A DNA stretch of 64,000 bases, taken from contig DAOUFM010000135.1 in the NCBI GenBank assembly GCA_034429975.1, forward strand, positions 143,583 to 207,582. The letters are read 5' to 3'. The translations under genes were made by a program, and so were the position numbers. Source of the stretch: UBA6170 sp034429975 (GTDB lineage: Bacteria > Chloroflexota > Anaerolineae > Anaerolineales > Anaerolineaceae). The notes beneath the pieces are model-generated. The model was not told the DNA's origin, made no database searches, and saw only the letters and a program-made list of their open reading frames with translations. Below, piece by piece: positions 43,007 to 51,718 of this stretch. Within the stretch, counting starts at the first letter, position 1. Every line of letters starts with the position of its first letter.

Positions 43007-44434
43007 ATGGCTATTCCAGTAGAGAATCAAAACGTTAAGTGGAAGTTACGTCCTACAGAAAGAAAATCTATCTTATTCCTGGGGGACTTAATAGTTGGGA
43101 TTCTTTCATTGTTTCTTGCGCTCTACTTTTGGTCAGTTGGTCCGGATGAATGGCTAAAATTTTCACTTCAATTTTTGTTTGAACGTCCACCTTTTTGGTT
43201 CTACCTTTTGCCTTTAGTTTGGTTGTTATTTTTATCCGGGCTTTATGATGTAAGAAGAGTACACAAGATTTCGGAAACCGTTGGTGGAATTGGTATCTCG
43301 ATTTTTTTAAGCATTACCTTATACCTCCTCATTTTCTTCTTTTCGGAGCCAAACACCTTACCCCGGCTTGGGGTTGCCTTATTTTTCGGTTTTGCAGCGG
43401 TATTAACGATTCTTTGGCGTTTGGTTTATATAAAAACTTTTACTTCCTCTAGATTCCAAAGACAGGTTCTAATTGTTGGAGCAGGTAATTCTGGAAAGGC
43501 ATTAGCCAAAATCATTTCTCAATTATCACCTAAACCATTTAATTTAGTTGGCTTAATTGATGATGATCTAATAAAAATCGGTAAAAATATTGATGGTTGG
43601 CCGGTTTTTGGACCTATTGAAAAATTAGCGAATTATTTATATGAATTTAATATATCTGATCTTGTGTTTTCAATCTCAGGCGAGATGGATCCTTCTGTTT
43701 TTAATTTACTCATAGATGCAGAAGAAGCTGGAATTCGAATAACCTCAATGCCTATTATGTATGAAGAGTTAACTGGCAGAGTTCCAATTTATCTTTTAAA
43801 ATCTGATTGGTTTTTACGAAATTTTATTGATCATGCGCATGTAAATCGATTTTATGAATTGGTAAAAAGAATTATCGATGTTATCGGCGGGTTGATTGGA
43901 GTTATTCTAACAATCATATTATTCCCATTTATTGGCCTGGCAATAAAGTTAAATAGTAAAGGACCAGTAATTTATTCTCAGGAAAGATTGGGTAAAAATG
44001 GAATAACTTATAAAATTATAAAATTTCGGACAATGTTTACAGACGATCAATCGACACTAAATGTTAACCCTGCAGAAGTAAATGATGAAAGGATTACAAA
44101 AATAGGAAAATTCTTGAGAAAAAGTCATTTGGACGAAATTCCTCAATTTATCAATGTGTTAAAAGGTGAGATGAGTATCATTGGACCCAGGTCCGAGCGA
44201 CCGATGATAGTGGAAAAATTTCAAAAAATTATCCCTTTTTATCGTGGAAGATTATTAGCCAAACCTGGAATTTCAGGATGGGCGCAAATTAACCAGGACT
44301 ATGCATCAACCATAGAAGAGAATGCAATCAAACTGGAATATGACTTGTTTTATATTAAACACCGCAATTTAATGATGGATTTGTCAATAATGCTCCAAAC
44401 CGCAAGAACGATCCTGGGTCTACGAGGAAGATAA
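43007..44434 (+). CDS. Polyprenyl-phosphate sugar-1-phosphate transferase (exopolysaccharide initiating enzyme)
   Basis: 475 aa. Four N-terminal helices and a CoA-binding-like middle (VLIVGAGNSGKALAKI) precede the catalytic domain, which has the hallmark KRIIDVIGGLIGVILTII and a GPVIYSQERLGKNG-KIIKFRTM stretch, followed by ERITKIGKFLRKSHLDEIPQ and MSIIGPRSERP. It adds the first sugar phosphate to undecaprenyl phosphate. It is typical of WbaP/CpsE-like proteins and anchors the polysaccharide locus. Confidence 0.94.
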   Translation: MAIPVENQNVKWKLRPTERKSILFLGDLIVGILSLFLALYFWSVGPDEWLKFSLQFLFERPPFWFYLLPLVWLLFLSGLYDVRRVHKISETVGGIGISIFLSITLYLLIFFFSEPNTLPRLGVALFFGFAAVLTILWRLVYIKTFTSSRFQRQVLIVGAGNSGKALAKIISQLSPKPFNLVGLIDDDLIKIGKNIDGWPVFGPIEKLANYLYEFNISDLVFSISGEMDPSVFNLLIDAEEAGIRITSMPIMYEELTGRVPIYLLKSDWFLRNFIDHAHVNRFYELVKRIIDVIGGLIGVILTIILFPFIGLAIKLNSKGPVIYSQERLGKNGITYKIIKFRTMFTDDQSTLNVNPAEVNDERITKIGKFLRKSHLDEIPQFINVLKGEMSIIGPRSERPMIVEKFQKIIPFYRGRLLAKPGISGWAQINQDYASTIEENAIKLEYDLFYIKHRNLMMDLSIMLQTARTILGLRGR

Positions 44435-44435
44435 T

Positions 44436-46328
44436 ATGAAACGCCGCCCGAATATTCGCAATAAATATATTCTTTTAGGGGATCTGGTATTAATTGTTAT
44501 TTCTATTTTAGGAAGCTACGCCTTAAGGTTTGAATTAGGACCTTTATTTTTTCAATATTTGCCCAGTGCGATTTGGATCTTAGTCACTGCAATAATTTTT
44601 AAACCAATTATCTACTATTTATTCGGGTTATATCGGCGAATGTGGATGTATGCCAGTGTACAAGAATTAAAATTGGTTGTGGTTGCGGTTACTTCTGCAT
44701 CGGTTGTTGTTTCAACCATCGTTATTTCTCTCCTTTCCCTCCATGTGTTTGAAGGTTTACCTCGATCGGTATTAGTAATTGATTGGATCCTGTCGATTGT
44801 GTTTGTTGGAGGATTAAGATTTTCTTTACGAATTATCGGTGATGCAAAAGCAACAGGCTCTATACCTATAAAAAATGGTGAACGCCGCAGGGTCATTATT
44901 GTTGGAGCAGGGGATGCTGGCGCCTTAGTGGTCCGCGAAATTCAGAAAAACCCGCAAATGCGTTTTTTACCAGTTGGTTTTTTGGACGACAATCCAGCCA
45001 AACAAAAACAACAAATTTCTGGTGTCCCAGTGGTGGGGAAGATTACCGATTTACCAAAAGTATTAGAAAATTATAAAGTTGATGAGGTAATTATTGCTAT
45101 TCCCAGCGCCCCTGGAAGAGTAGTCCGTTTGGTGGCAGATATTTGTCGATTAAAGAACAAACCGTTCTTGACTATGCCAGGTATTTTCGAATTATTAGGT
45201 GGGTCGGTAAACGTTAGCCGCTTGCGTGAAGTAGATATTACCGATCTATTGCGTAGACAGCCTACTTATATGAACGAAGAAATAATTGGAGCCTCTTTAA
45301 GCGGAAAGATTGTTCTGGTTACTGGGGCTGGAGGATCAATTGGAAAAGAGTTATGTCGCCAAATTTCAAGATGGGGACCATCTGAACTGATTATGGTCGG
45401 ACATGGAGAAAATAGCATCTTCGAATCTTTACTGGATTTACGTGAAAATTTTCCGAACATTTCTTATATTCCTTTCATTGCGGATATGAGAGACAAAAAC
45501 CGATTAACCCAAATATTTCATAAACATAACCCACAAATAGTTTTTCACGCTGCTGCCCATAAACATGTCCCTTTAATGGAATTAAATATTGAAGAAGCGG
45601 TAACTAACAACATTTTGGGCACAAAAAACCTTGTTGATGTGAGCAATGATTTCGACGTAGAAAAATTTGTTATGATTTCAACAGATAAAGCTATTCGACC
45701 GAAAAACATCATGGGGGCCTCAAAGCGAATTGCTGAGATGATTGTTATCAATGCAGCGATTGAAAATAAAAAATCTTATTGTGTTGTTCGTTTTGGTAAT
45801 GTTTTAGGCAGTAGAGGCAGTATTGTCCCCATTTTTAACCGTCAGATTGCAAAAGGCGGACCAATAACGATCACCCATCCGGATATGAAACGTTATTTTA
45901 TGACGATTCCTGAAGCAGTATATCTTGTTCTGCAATCAGGTGGAATGGCCAAAGGTGGAGAAACTTTCGTATTAAATATGGGCGATCAAATTAAGATCGT
46001 CGATCTGGCTGAAGATTTAATCCGTTTATCTGGCTTAGAACCTGGAAGAGATATTGAAGTTATTTTTACGGGATCAAGGCCAGGTGAAAAATTAGAAGAA
46101 GATTTATGGGATGAGGGGTTAACATTTCAAAGAACTATTCATCCGGATATTTATCAATTAACCAATCAAAGTGATTATTATGCTTCGGATTTGGCTGATA
46201 TTGTGAATGAATTAAGAGATTTCGCAACAAACGGAAATATTTTGGGAATCTTAAATATATTTGATGAGAAAATCCCTGGTGCTCAGGTTCGAAAAACACC
46301 TCCAGCAGATTTAAATACAATAAATTAA
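44436..46328 (+). CDS. Membrane nucleotide-sugar 4,6-dehydratase, CapD/FlaA1-like
   Basis: 630 aa. Four N-terminal transmembrane helices (about 10-130), a CoA-binding-like domain (IVGAGDAGALVVREI) and a C-terminal SDR domain with TGAGGSIGKELC, AAHKHVPLMEL and STDKAIRPKNIMGASKR. These features match the large PglF/CapD/WbpM-type UDP-GlcNAc 4,6-dehydratases. It starts one base after the previous stop codon, so translation is coupled. It likely makes a keto-sugar nucleotide for the envelope polymer. Confidence 0.93.
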   Translation: MKRRPNIRNKYILLGDLVLIVISILGSYALRFELGPLFFQYLPSAIWILVTAIIFKPIIYYLFGLYRRMWMYASVQELKLVVVAVTSASVVVSTIVISLLSLHVFEGLPRSVLVIDWILSIVFVGGLRFSLRIIGDAKATGSIPIKNGERRRVIIVGAGDAGALVVREIQKNPQMRFLPVGFLDDNPAKQKQQISGVPVVGKITDLPKVLENYKVDEVIIAIPSAPGRVVRLVADICRLKNKPFLTMPGIFELLGGSVNVSRLREVDITDLLRRQPTYMNEEIIGASLSGKIVLVTGAGGSIGKELCRQISRWGPSELIMVGHGENSIFESLLDLRENFPNISYIPFIADMRDKNRLTQIFHKHNPQIVFHAAAHKHVPLMELNIEEAVTNNILGTKNLVDVSNDFDVEKFVMISTDKAIRPKNIMGASKRIAEMIVINAAIENKKSYCVVRFGNVLGSRGSIVPIFNRQIAKGGPITITHPDMKRYFMTIPEAVYLVLQSGGMAKGGETFVLNMGDQIKIVDLAEDLIRLSGLEPGRDIEVIFTGSRPGEKLEEDLWDEGLTFQRTIHPDIYQLTNQSDYYASDLADIVNELRDFATNGNILGILNIFDEKIPGAQVRKTPPADLNTIN

Positions 46329-46329
46329 C

Positions 46330-47316
46330 ATGAATGTTCTAGATAAAGAAAAATGGGATTTACTTTTCCCTGCAGTTGAAAACCCACATATTTTGCAATC
46401 TTACGAATGGGGGGAATTGAAATCGCATTTTGGGTGGGAACCTTGGCGTTTGGAACACAATGGCATCGTTTTTCAAATTCTTATGAAAAAGCTTCCTTTT
46501 GGATTAAAGATCGCCTATATTCCAAAAATAAATCTTGATTTAGATAATGCTGAATTGTGGTTAGAGATCGATAAATTTTGCCAAGCTCGTCACGTAATTT
46601 TCCTAAAAATCGAACCTGATAGGTTTTCAGAACAAAAGAATAAAAATGTTGTTTCCCCAGGCTTCATACCGGGAAAGCCAATACAGCCAGGAAACACAAT
46701 CATTGTTGACCTGGCAGGAAATGAAGACTATTGGTTAGAGAGAATGAAGCCAAAAACTCGCTATAATATTCGTCTGGCGAAGAAAAAAGAAATATTTGTT
46801 GAAATATCCAATGATGTAAACACTTTTTTTGAATTAATTAAAGAAACCGGTAAAAGGGATAATTTTGGTGTCCATACAAAAGAATATTATCAATTGGCAT
46901 ATGATTTATTTACCAAAAAAAACCAAGTTGCTTTATTAATAGCTAAATATAAGCAAACTCCTTTGGCTGGATTAATGGTTTTTCGTCAGGGCAACCGTTC
47001 ATGGTATTTTTACGGAGCCTCTAACAACCAGGAACGAAATCGAATGCCAACTTACTTAATTCAATTTGAAGCCCTGCGGTGGGCAAAATCACAGGGTTGC
47101 GAAACATATGATCTTTGGGGGATTCCAGATGAAGATGAACAGATTTTAGAAAGGGACTTTGAACAAAAGTCGGAAGGTTTATGGGGAGTGTACCGATTTA
47201 AAAGAGGTTTTGGTGGTGAGGTTAAACGATCGGCAGCTGCTTTGGACAGAATATATAATCCATTTTTATATAGATTAATTGGTATCTATCAAAAATATCG
47301 TGGAAGTCTGACATAA
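46330..47316 (+). CDS. FemAB family aminoacyltransferase-like protein
   Basis: 328 aa with the double GNAT-like fold of FemX/FemAB. Features include LQSYEWGELKSHFGWEP at the N-terminus, the central MKPKTRYNIRLAKKKEI and NRMPTYLIQFEALRWAKSQG with TYDLWGIPDEDEQ. Known relatives transfer amino acids from aminoacyl-tRNA to peptidoglycan or glycolipid precursors. It begins two bases after the dehydratase gene. The next gene is a paralogue. Confidence 0.87.
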   Translation: MNVLDKEKWDLLFPAVENPHILQSYEWGELKSHFGWEPWRLEHNGIVFQILMKKLPFGLKIAYIPKINLDLDNAELWLEIDKFCQARHVIFLKIEPDRFSEQKNKNVVSPGFIPGKPIQPGNTIIVDLAGNEDYWLERMKPKTRYNIRLAKKKEIFVEISNDVNTFFELIKETGKRDNFGVHTKEYYQLAYDLFTKKNQVALLIAKYKQTPLAGLMVFRQGNRSWYFYGASNNQERNRMPTYLIQFEALRWAKSQGCETYDLWGIPDEDEQILERDFEQKSEGLWGVYRFKRGFGGEVKRSAAALDRIYNPFLYRLIGIYQKYRGSLT

Positions 47317-47349
47317 TAATTATAATTTTTTAAATAACTCAATTTTTAT

Positions 47350-48468
47350 ATGCAAAATAACCTTAAATTCGACCTTGTTCAAGAATCAGATTGGGATCAA
47401 ATTGTATTAAACGTCCCTGATGCTCACTTTATGCAAACAAGCTTATGGGCAAAAATAAAAAAAGAAAATGGCTGGTTTCCCCACTATATGCTTTGGAAAG
47501 ACAAGAATGGACAAATTGTTTCATATGCGATGGTTCTTGAAAAGGAAGTTCAATTTTTCCGAATACTCACTTTAAAAATACATTATGTCCCAAAAGGTCC
47601 TATATTCTTAAAAAATGACACAAGAATGATTACCCAGGTTTTGTCTGACCTTAATTGTTTTTCAAAACTGAGAAAAGGAATATTTATAAAAATAGATCCT
47701 GATCTTGTTTTTGAGAAGATGCAATTAAAGGCGGATATAGAATCACTTTTTAATTATGACCCTGCATATGTAAAATTGTTAAAGGATCAAAAATGGGTTG
47801 AATCAAACGAACAAGTACAATTTAAAAACACCATCATTATTCCGTTAAAAAAAGATGCAAATGAAATTTTGATGGAAATGAAGCAAAAAACAAGATATAA
47901 CATTCGCCTGAGTGAAAAAAAAGGAGTTAAGGTTAGGATTGGTGGCCCGAGTGATTTTGACGAGTTATTTTCGCTTTATGCTGAAACGGCTATGCGAGAT
48001 GGTTTTGTGATTAGAGCTAGAGAATATTATCTAAATGTTTGGACCGAGTTTTTTTCTGCCGGAATATGTGAACCACTTATAGCCGAATATGAAGGTAAGA
48101 TTTTGGCAGCAGTGATCATTTATTATTTTTCCAATAAAGCTTTTTACGTTTATGGAATGTCTTCTTTAGAACATAGAAATTTAATGGCAACTTATTTGCT
48201 CCAGTGGAAAGCCATTTTAAGAGCAAAGGAGAAAAATTGTAAATTTTATGATTTATGGGGAGCACCTGATGAATTGTCTGAAGAAGACCGGATGTGGGGA
48301 GTATATAAATTTAAAACCGGATTTGGTGGGATTTTCATTAAAACTGTTGGTGCATGGGATTATCCCATTAATAAGCTTGGATACCAGCTCTATAATTTTG
48401 TCTTGCCAAAAGTCCTTTTTTTCATGAGAAAAATTGGATTTCAAAGATTACAAAAAGAGTCCAATTAA
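47350..48468 (+). CDS. FemAB family aminoacyltransferase-like protein, paralogue
   Basis: 372 aa, the same fold as the gene before: FMQTSLWAKIKKENGWFP, MKQKTRYNIRLSEKKGV and NLMATYLLQWKAILRAKEKN with FYDLWGAPDELSEE. It has an insert before the central domain and ends with a hydrophobic, basic tail. No Shine-Dalgarno is obvious before the ATG at 47350, and AT-rich bases fill the gap. It ends three bases from the stop codon of the converging kinase gene. Confidence 0.87.
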   Translation: MQNNLKFDLVQESDWDQIVLNVPDAHFMQTSLWAKIKKENGWFPHYMLWKDKNGQIVSYAMVLEKEVQFFRILTLKIHYVPKGPIFLKNDTRMITQVLSDLNCFSKLRKGIFIKIDPDLVFEKMQLKADIESLFNYDPAYVKLLKDQKWVESNEQVQFKNTIIIPLKKDANEILMEMKQKTRYNIRLSEKKGVKVRIGGPSDFDELFSLYAETAMRDGFVIRAREYYLNVWTEFFSAGICEPLIAEYEGKILAAVIIYYFSNKAFYVYGMSSLEHRNLMATYLLQWKAILRAKEKNCKFYDLWGAPDELSEEDRMWGVYKFKTGFGGIFIKTVGAWDYPINKLGYQLYNFVLPKVLFFMRKIGFQRLQKESN

Positions 48469-48471
48469 CTT

Positions 48472-50559
48472 TTAAGGGCGCCAAACCCCACCAAATTCAA
48501 AACTAGCGTCATCTGTTAATTTTGTCAAATTAGCACCATTGATGGTTGCCAGATATAGGTCATGGTTTACGCCATCTGGCCAGCTTTCAAACACTAGCCA
48601 AAGTCCATCAGGTGACAAGACGGAATTTACAGATGGGCTGAAACCTTTTTGGCTGCTTGGTGGAATTCTGAATTCTGTTGGTGATCCAGCATCATTGATC
48701 CGTTTACCTACGAAGTAGGGCAGGCTCTCTGTTGAATTTTTTTGAACAGTATAGAACATCATTTGATTATCTAGAGACCAATTGGGGTAAAGATAGTTTA
48801 CTCCACCTTTAGCAGAAAAAACAAAAGATTTCGACGTAGCTAAATCAAATATCCAAATTTCATTTTCCGCAATTTTTCTAACAAAAGCTAGTTTTTTGCT
48901 ATCTTTTGACCAAGCAGGATCCCTATCTTTCCATCTCGTATCTGTAATTTCTATCAATTTTGAATCTTCGAGATTAAATAAAAAGAGATGCAATATCCGT
49001 TCTTTGGAAACCGGGTCAAAGCCAGACCTAAAAGAGGAAAAAGCAATCGATTCACCATCAGGTGACCAGGCTGGATCGAAATCGCCAGAAGGATCCAATG
49101 GCAATGGGAGTGGGCTAATACTATTATTATTTTCAGTATCTAAAATAAAAAGTCTGGCTCCCTCATAAATTTCTTTTTTTGAGGTACATGGTGATATAAA
49201 AACAATTTTTTTGCCATCTGGCGACCAATCAGGTTGACAAGCTCCGTCTGCAAGATCAGTTAATTTATTTTTTGTTTTTCCATCAACGGTAATCGTCCAA
49301 ATTTGCATGACATTATCTTTTTCATTACTTGCATAAGCTATAAGACCCGAGCCACCTCCAACAGGAGTAGGTTGGAGAACCATGAATTCACTTTCTTTTA
49401 TGTTCTTTTCATTAGGGGTAACAACATTTTGTGATGAAATCGTTTGCGTTGGACTAATATCACGAGATGATAGAGTTGACTGCATCAAATAATCTTGATT
49501 GAATTGACCCGGGATTGATGGAAATATTTTTGATTGAAAATTTAATTTTATAATTAATAATATACCAAGAACTAAAGCGATTCCCATTAGGGTGAAAATC
49601 CAATTTTTTTGATAAATTTTATTTGATTGATTATTTGCGTTAGCATCTGAAACTTTGATTAGTGATTGAGTTATCCCGGTACGTATTTGCTGAAAGTTAT
49701 GTTCAATTGGAGGTGGTGATAACATACCAAGGCTATTAGAAGATACTAAATAATCGCCTTCGCTTAATAAGGCCGAGTAAAAATCTTCAATTTTTTGATA
49801 GCGTTTATCGGGATCTAATTCGAGCGCTTTATGGATGATTTTTTCAAAAGAATCAGTAATATAGGGTAGTAACGTTTTCAGAGGAGTTAGTTTTTCTTTT
49901 CCGGATAACCTTTCGAGGCTATCTTCTGGGATGAAGCCAGTCAGAGCAGCATACATCGTCGCTGCCAGAGAATAAATATCGGATCTTTCATCGGTTGTAC
50001 CTCTCCCATATTGTTCTGGCGGGGAATACCCGGGTGTCATTGCCCGTGCTCCAGTTGCTGTTTGTTGATTTTCTTCATAGAATTTGGCCAGCCCAAAATC
50101 AACAAGAACAACGTTCCCTTCAAAAGTAATTCTTATATTTCCAGGTTTAATATCTCGATGAATTACTTTTGGGAATAAGTTGTGTAAATACAGTAAAGCA
50201 TCACATATTTTTAATCCGATATGAATGACATCTTTTATTGATAATTTCTTCTCCCTCTCAATCCTTTCGCGCAGGTCTTCTCCTTCAATGTAATCCATTA
50301 CAATGTATTGTCCCTGACCGGGGATGAAAAAATAATCACTTACTCTGGGTAGGTTTGGGTGACGCAATCCAGCCAATATAGTTGCTTCTTTTTTAAATTG
50401 AGAAGAGTAATTTTCTGTAAGGATTAAATTTTCCTTTATTGCTACTGGTATCGTGATATTTTCATCTATCGCTAAATAAACAGAACCCATACCCCCATGG
50501 CCTAATATTTTTTTAATTCTATATCGTTCGAAAAGTAAACTCTCTAGTGCTAATGGCAT
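48472..50559 (-). CDS. Membrane Ser/Thr protein kinase with extracellular TolB-like propeller
   Basis: 695 aa. Residues about 13-275 form a Hanks-type kinase: GHGGMGSVYLA, VAIKEN, HRDIKPGNI, VDFGLAKF and APE-like GYSPPEQYG. A transmembrane helix (about 320-340) leads to a Ser/Thr-rich linker. The C-terminus has WD40-like/PD40 repeats (PDWSPDGKKIVFIS, PAWSPDGESIAFSS, PAWSKDSKKLAFV) predicted to fold as a beta-propeller outside the cell. The propeller may sense a ligand or the cell wall and signal to the kinase. It stands divergent from the Thr/Pro-rich membrane protein. Confidence 0.92.
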   Translation of the reverse strand: MPLALESLLFERYRIKKILGHGGMGSVYLAIDENITIPVAIKENLILTENYSSQFKKEATILAGLRHPNLPRVSDYFFIPGQGQYIVMDYIEGEDLRERIEREKKLSIKDVIHIGLKICDALLYLHNLFPKVIHRDIKPGNIRITFEGNVVLVDFGLAKFYEENQQTATGARAMTPGYSPPEQYGRGTTDERSDIYSLAATMYAALTGFIPEDSLERLSGKEKLTPLKTLLPYITDSFEKIIHKALELDPDKRYQKIEDFYSALLSEGDYLVSSNSLGMLSPPPIEHNFQQIRTGITQSLIKVSDANANNQSNKIYQKNWIFTLMGIALVLGILLIIKLNFQSKIFPSIPGQFNQDYLMQSTLSSRDISPTQTISSQNVVTPNEKNIKESEFMVLQPTPVGGGSGLIAYASNEKDNVMQIWTITVDGKTKNKLTDLADGACQPDWSPDGKKIVFISPCTSKKEIYEGARLFILDTENNNSISPLPLPLDPSGDFDPAWSPDGESIAFSSFRSGFDPVSKERILHLFLFNLEDSKLIEITDTRWKDRDPAWSKDSKKLAFVRKIAENEIWIFDLATSKSFVFSAKGGVNYLYPNWSLDNQMMFYTVQKNSTESLPYFVGKRINDAGSPTEFRIPPSSQKGFSPSVNSVLSPDGLWLVFESWPDGVNHDLYLATINGANLTKLTDDASFEFGGVWRP

Positions 50560-50637
50560 TTTGGAATACCTTTATATAATTATTCTAATAAATTAAATGA
50601 AATTTTCTTTTTAATTTTCCACCAATTTTCTTCAGTG

Positions 50638-50643
50638 TATAAT
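50638..50643 (+). promoter_or_regulatory. -10 box (TATAAT) of the Thr/Pro-rich protein gene
   Basis: Perfect TATAAT; the predicted start point is near 50650, followed by GAAGGA and the ATG at 50662. Confidence 0.6.
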
Positions 50644-50661
50644 TGCCGAAGGAAAAATGCT

Positions 50662-51663
50662 ATGTTCAATTTGGATATAAAAACTGCTGTACAAACCGCA
50701 TTTTTTTTGGCTATTTTAGGCGTTTTAGCCAGTATTTGGTTAATGATCAAGAATTATCAAGCGGCTCAGAAAATGCCATTTTACCAAAAACGAACAAAAA
50801 TGCAGTGGAAAGCTATACGTTTTCTTTTTGTTGCATTTTTTTTTAGTTTATCAGCATTTTTCTTTAATCAATATGCTGAACCAGCTATTTATTTAATTTT
50901 TCCCCCTTCTCCTACCATTACCTTAACTCCTACTATTACATTAACGCCTACAATTACTTTATCGCCTACGATTACTTTATCACCAACAATTACCTTCACG
51001 CCGGCAATCAGTCCAACTCCTTCTATTCCGGAATCAATTGAAATGTTATTTGAGAGCACTGTTCAACCAAATCCAGACGCTTTGTTTAGCAGAATTGTCT
51101 TTTCGAAAAGTATTGATGAAAACTTGCAGCCAATCAATCCGCAAGAAGAATTTGATCAACCAATTTCAACAATTTTTGCCACTTACAGTTATGTGGACAT
51201 GGTGCCTAGTAGTCAATGGACATCAATTTGGTATCGAATAAATGATATGTCAATGTTATGTTATGAGACAGCTCCGTGGAATGGCGGGACAGGAGGTTAT
51301 GGATATACAGAGTGTTCGAAAGAAGCATCTGAATGGCAATCTGGAGTCTATGAAGTACAAATATTTATTGGAAATAATTGGAAAACTTCGGGAAGATTTG
51401 CGATTGCAGGTAATCCGCCAACTATTACGGCTACGATCACATCAACTTCAACAGCTACGCAAACAAGGACCGCTACTGCTTCAAGAACTCCCTTGCCAAC
51501 ATTTACAGCGAGTAATACTCCAACATCAACATTAACGAAAACATCTACAAATACAGCAACTATTACGAAAACTCCAACAATCACCTTAACGTTTACAGCT
51601 ACCAGAACTCCGCGACCATCTGATACACGTTGGCCATCGCAAACTCCTACACCGGAAAAATAG
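50662..51663 (+). CDS. Membrane-anchored Thr/Pro-rich protein, unknown function
   Basis: 333 aa from the ATG at 50662, behind GAAGGA. Two transmembrane helices (about residues 8-28 and 52-74) are followed by a hexapeptide repeat region ([S/T]PTITL, about residues 83-118). A globular domain of about 130 residues (VPSSQWTSIWYRINDMSM, ETAPWNGGTGGYGYTEC) follows, then a C-terminal Thr/Pro/Ser-rich tail with many TxTxTPT motifs. The tail looks like a glycosylated or cell-wall-spanning linker, common in Anaerolineae. The globular part is not recognised. It may work with the neighbouring kinase or SPFH-like pair. Confidence 0.75.
   Translation: MFNLDIKTAVQTAFFLAILGVLASIWLMIKNYQAAQKMPFYQKRTKMQWKAIRFLFVAFFFSLSAFFFNQYAEPAIYLIFPPSPTITLTPTITLTPTITLSPTITLSPTITFTPAISPTPSIPESIEMLFESTVQPNPDALFSRIVFSKSIDENLQPINPQEEFDQPISTIFATYSYVDMVPSSQWTSIWYRINDMSMLCYETAPWNGGTGGYGYTECSKEASEWQSGVYEVQIFIGNNWKTSGRFAIAGNPPTITATITSTSTATQTRTATASRTPLPTFTASNTPTSTLTKTSTNTATITKTPTITLTFTATRTPRPSDTRWPSQTPTPEK
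50908..50997 (+). repeat. Five tandem 18-bp repeats coding for [S/T]PTITL
   Basis: Units at 50908-50925, 50926-50943, 50944-50961, 50962-50979 and 50980-50997, with synonymous differences, followed by one degenerate copy. The variety of codons suggests selection on the peptide rather than recent slippage. Confidence 0.85.
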
Positions 51664-51718
51664 AAATTTTCTCTTTAAAATTGCAGTTAAAAAATTCGCA
51701 AAAAGTTTTACCAATCTG

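Noticed and set aside
50908..50997. Tandem 18-bp repeats as a CRISPR array
   Set aside because: The units are contiguous without spacers and lie in frame in a coding region.
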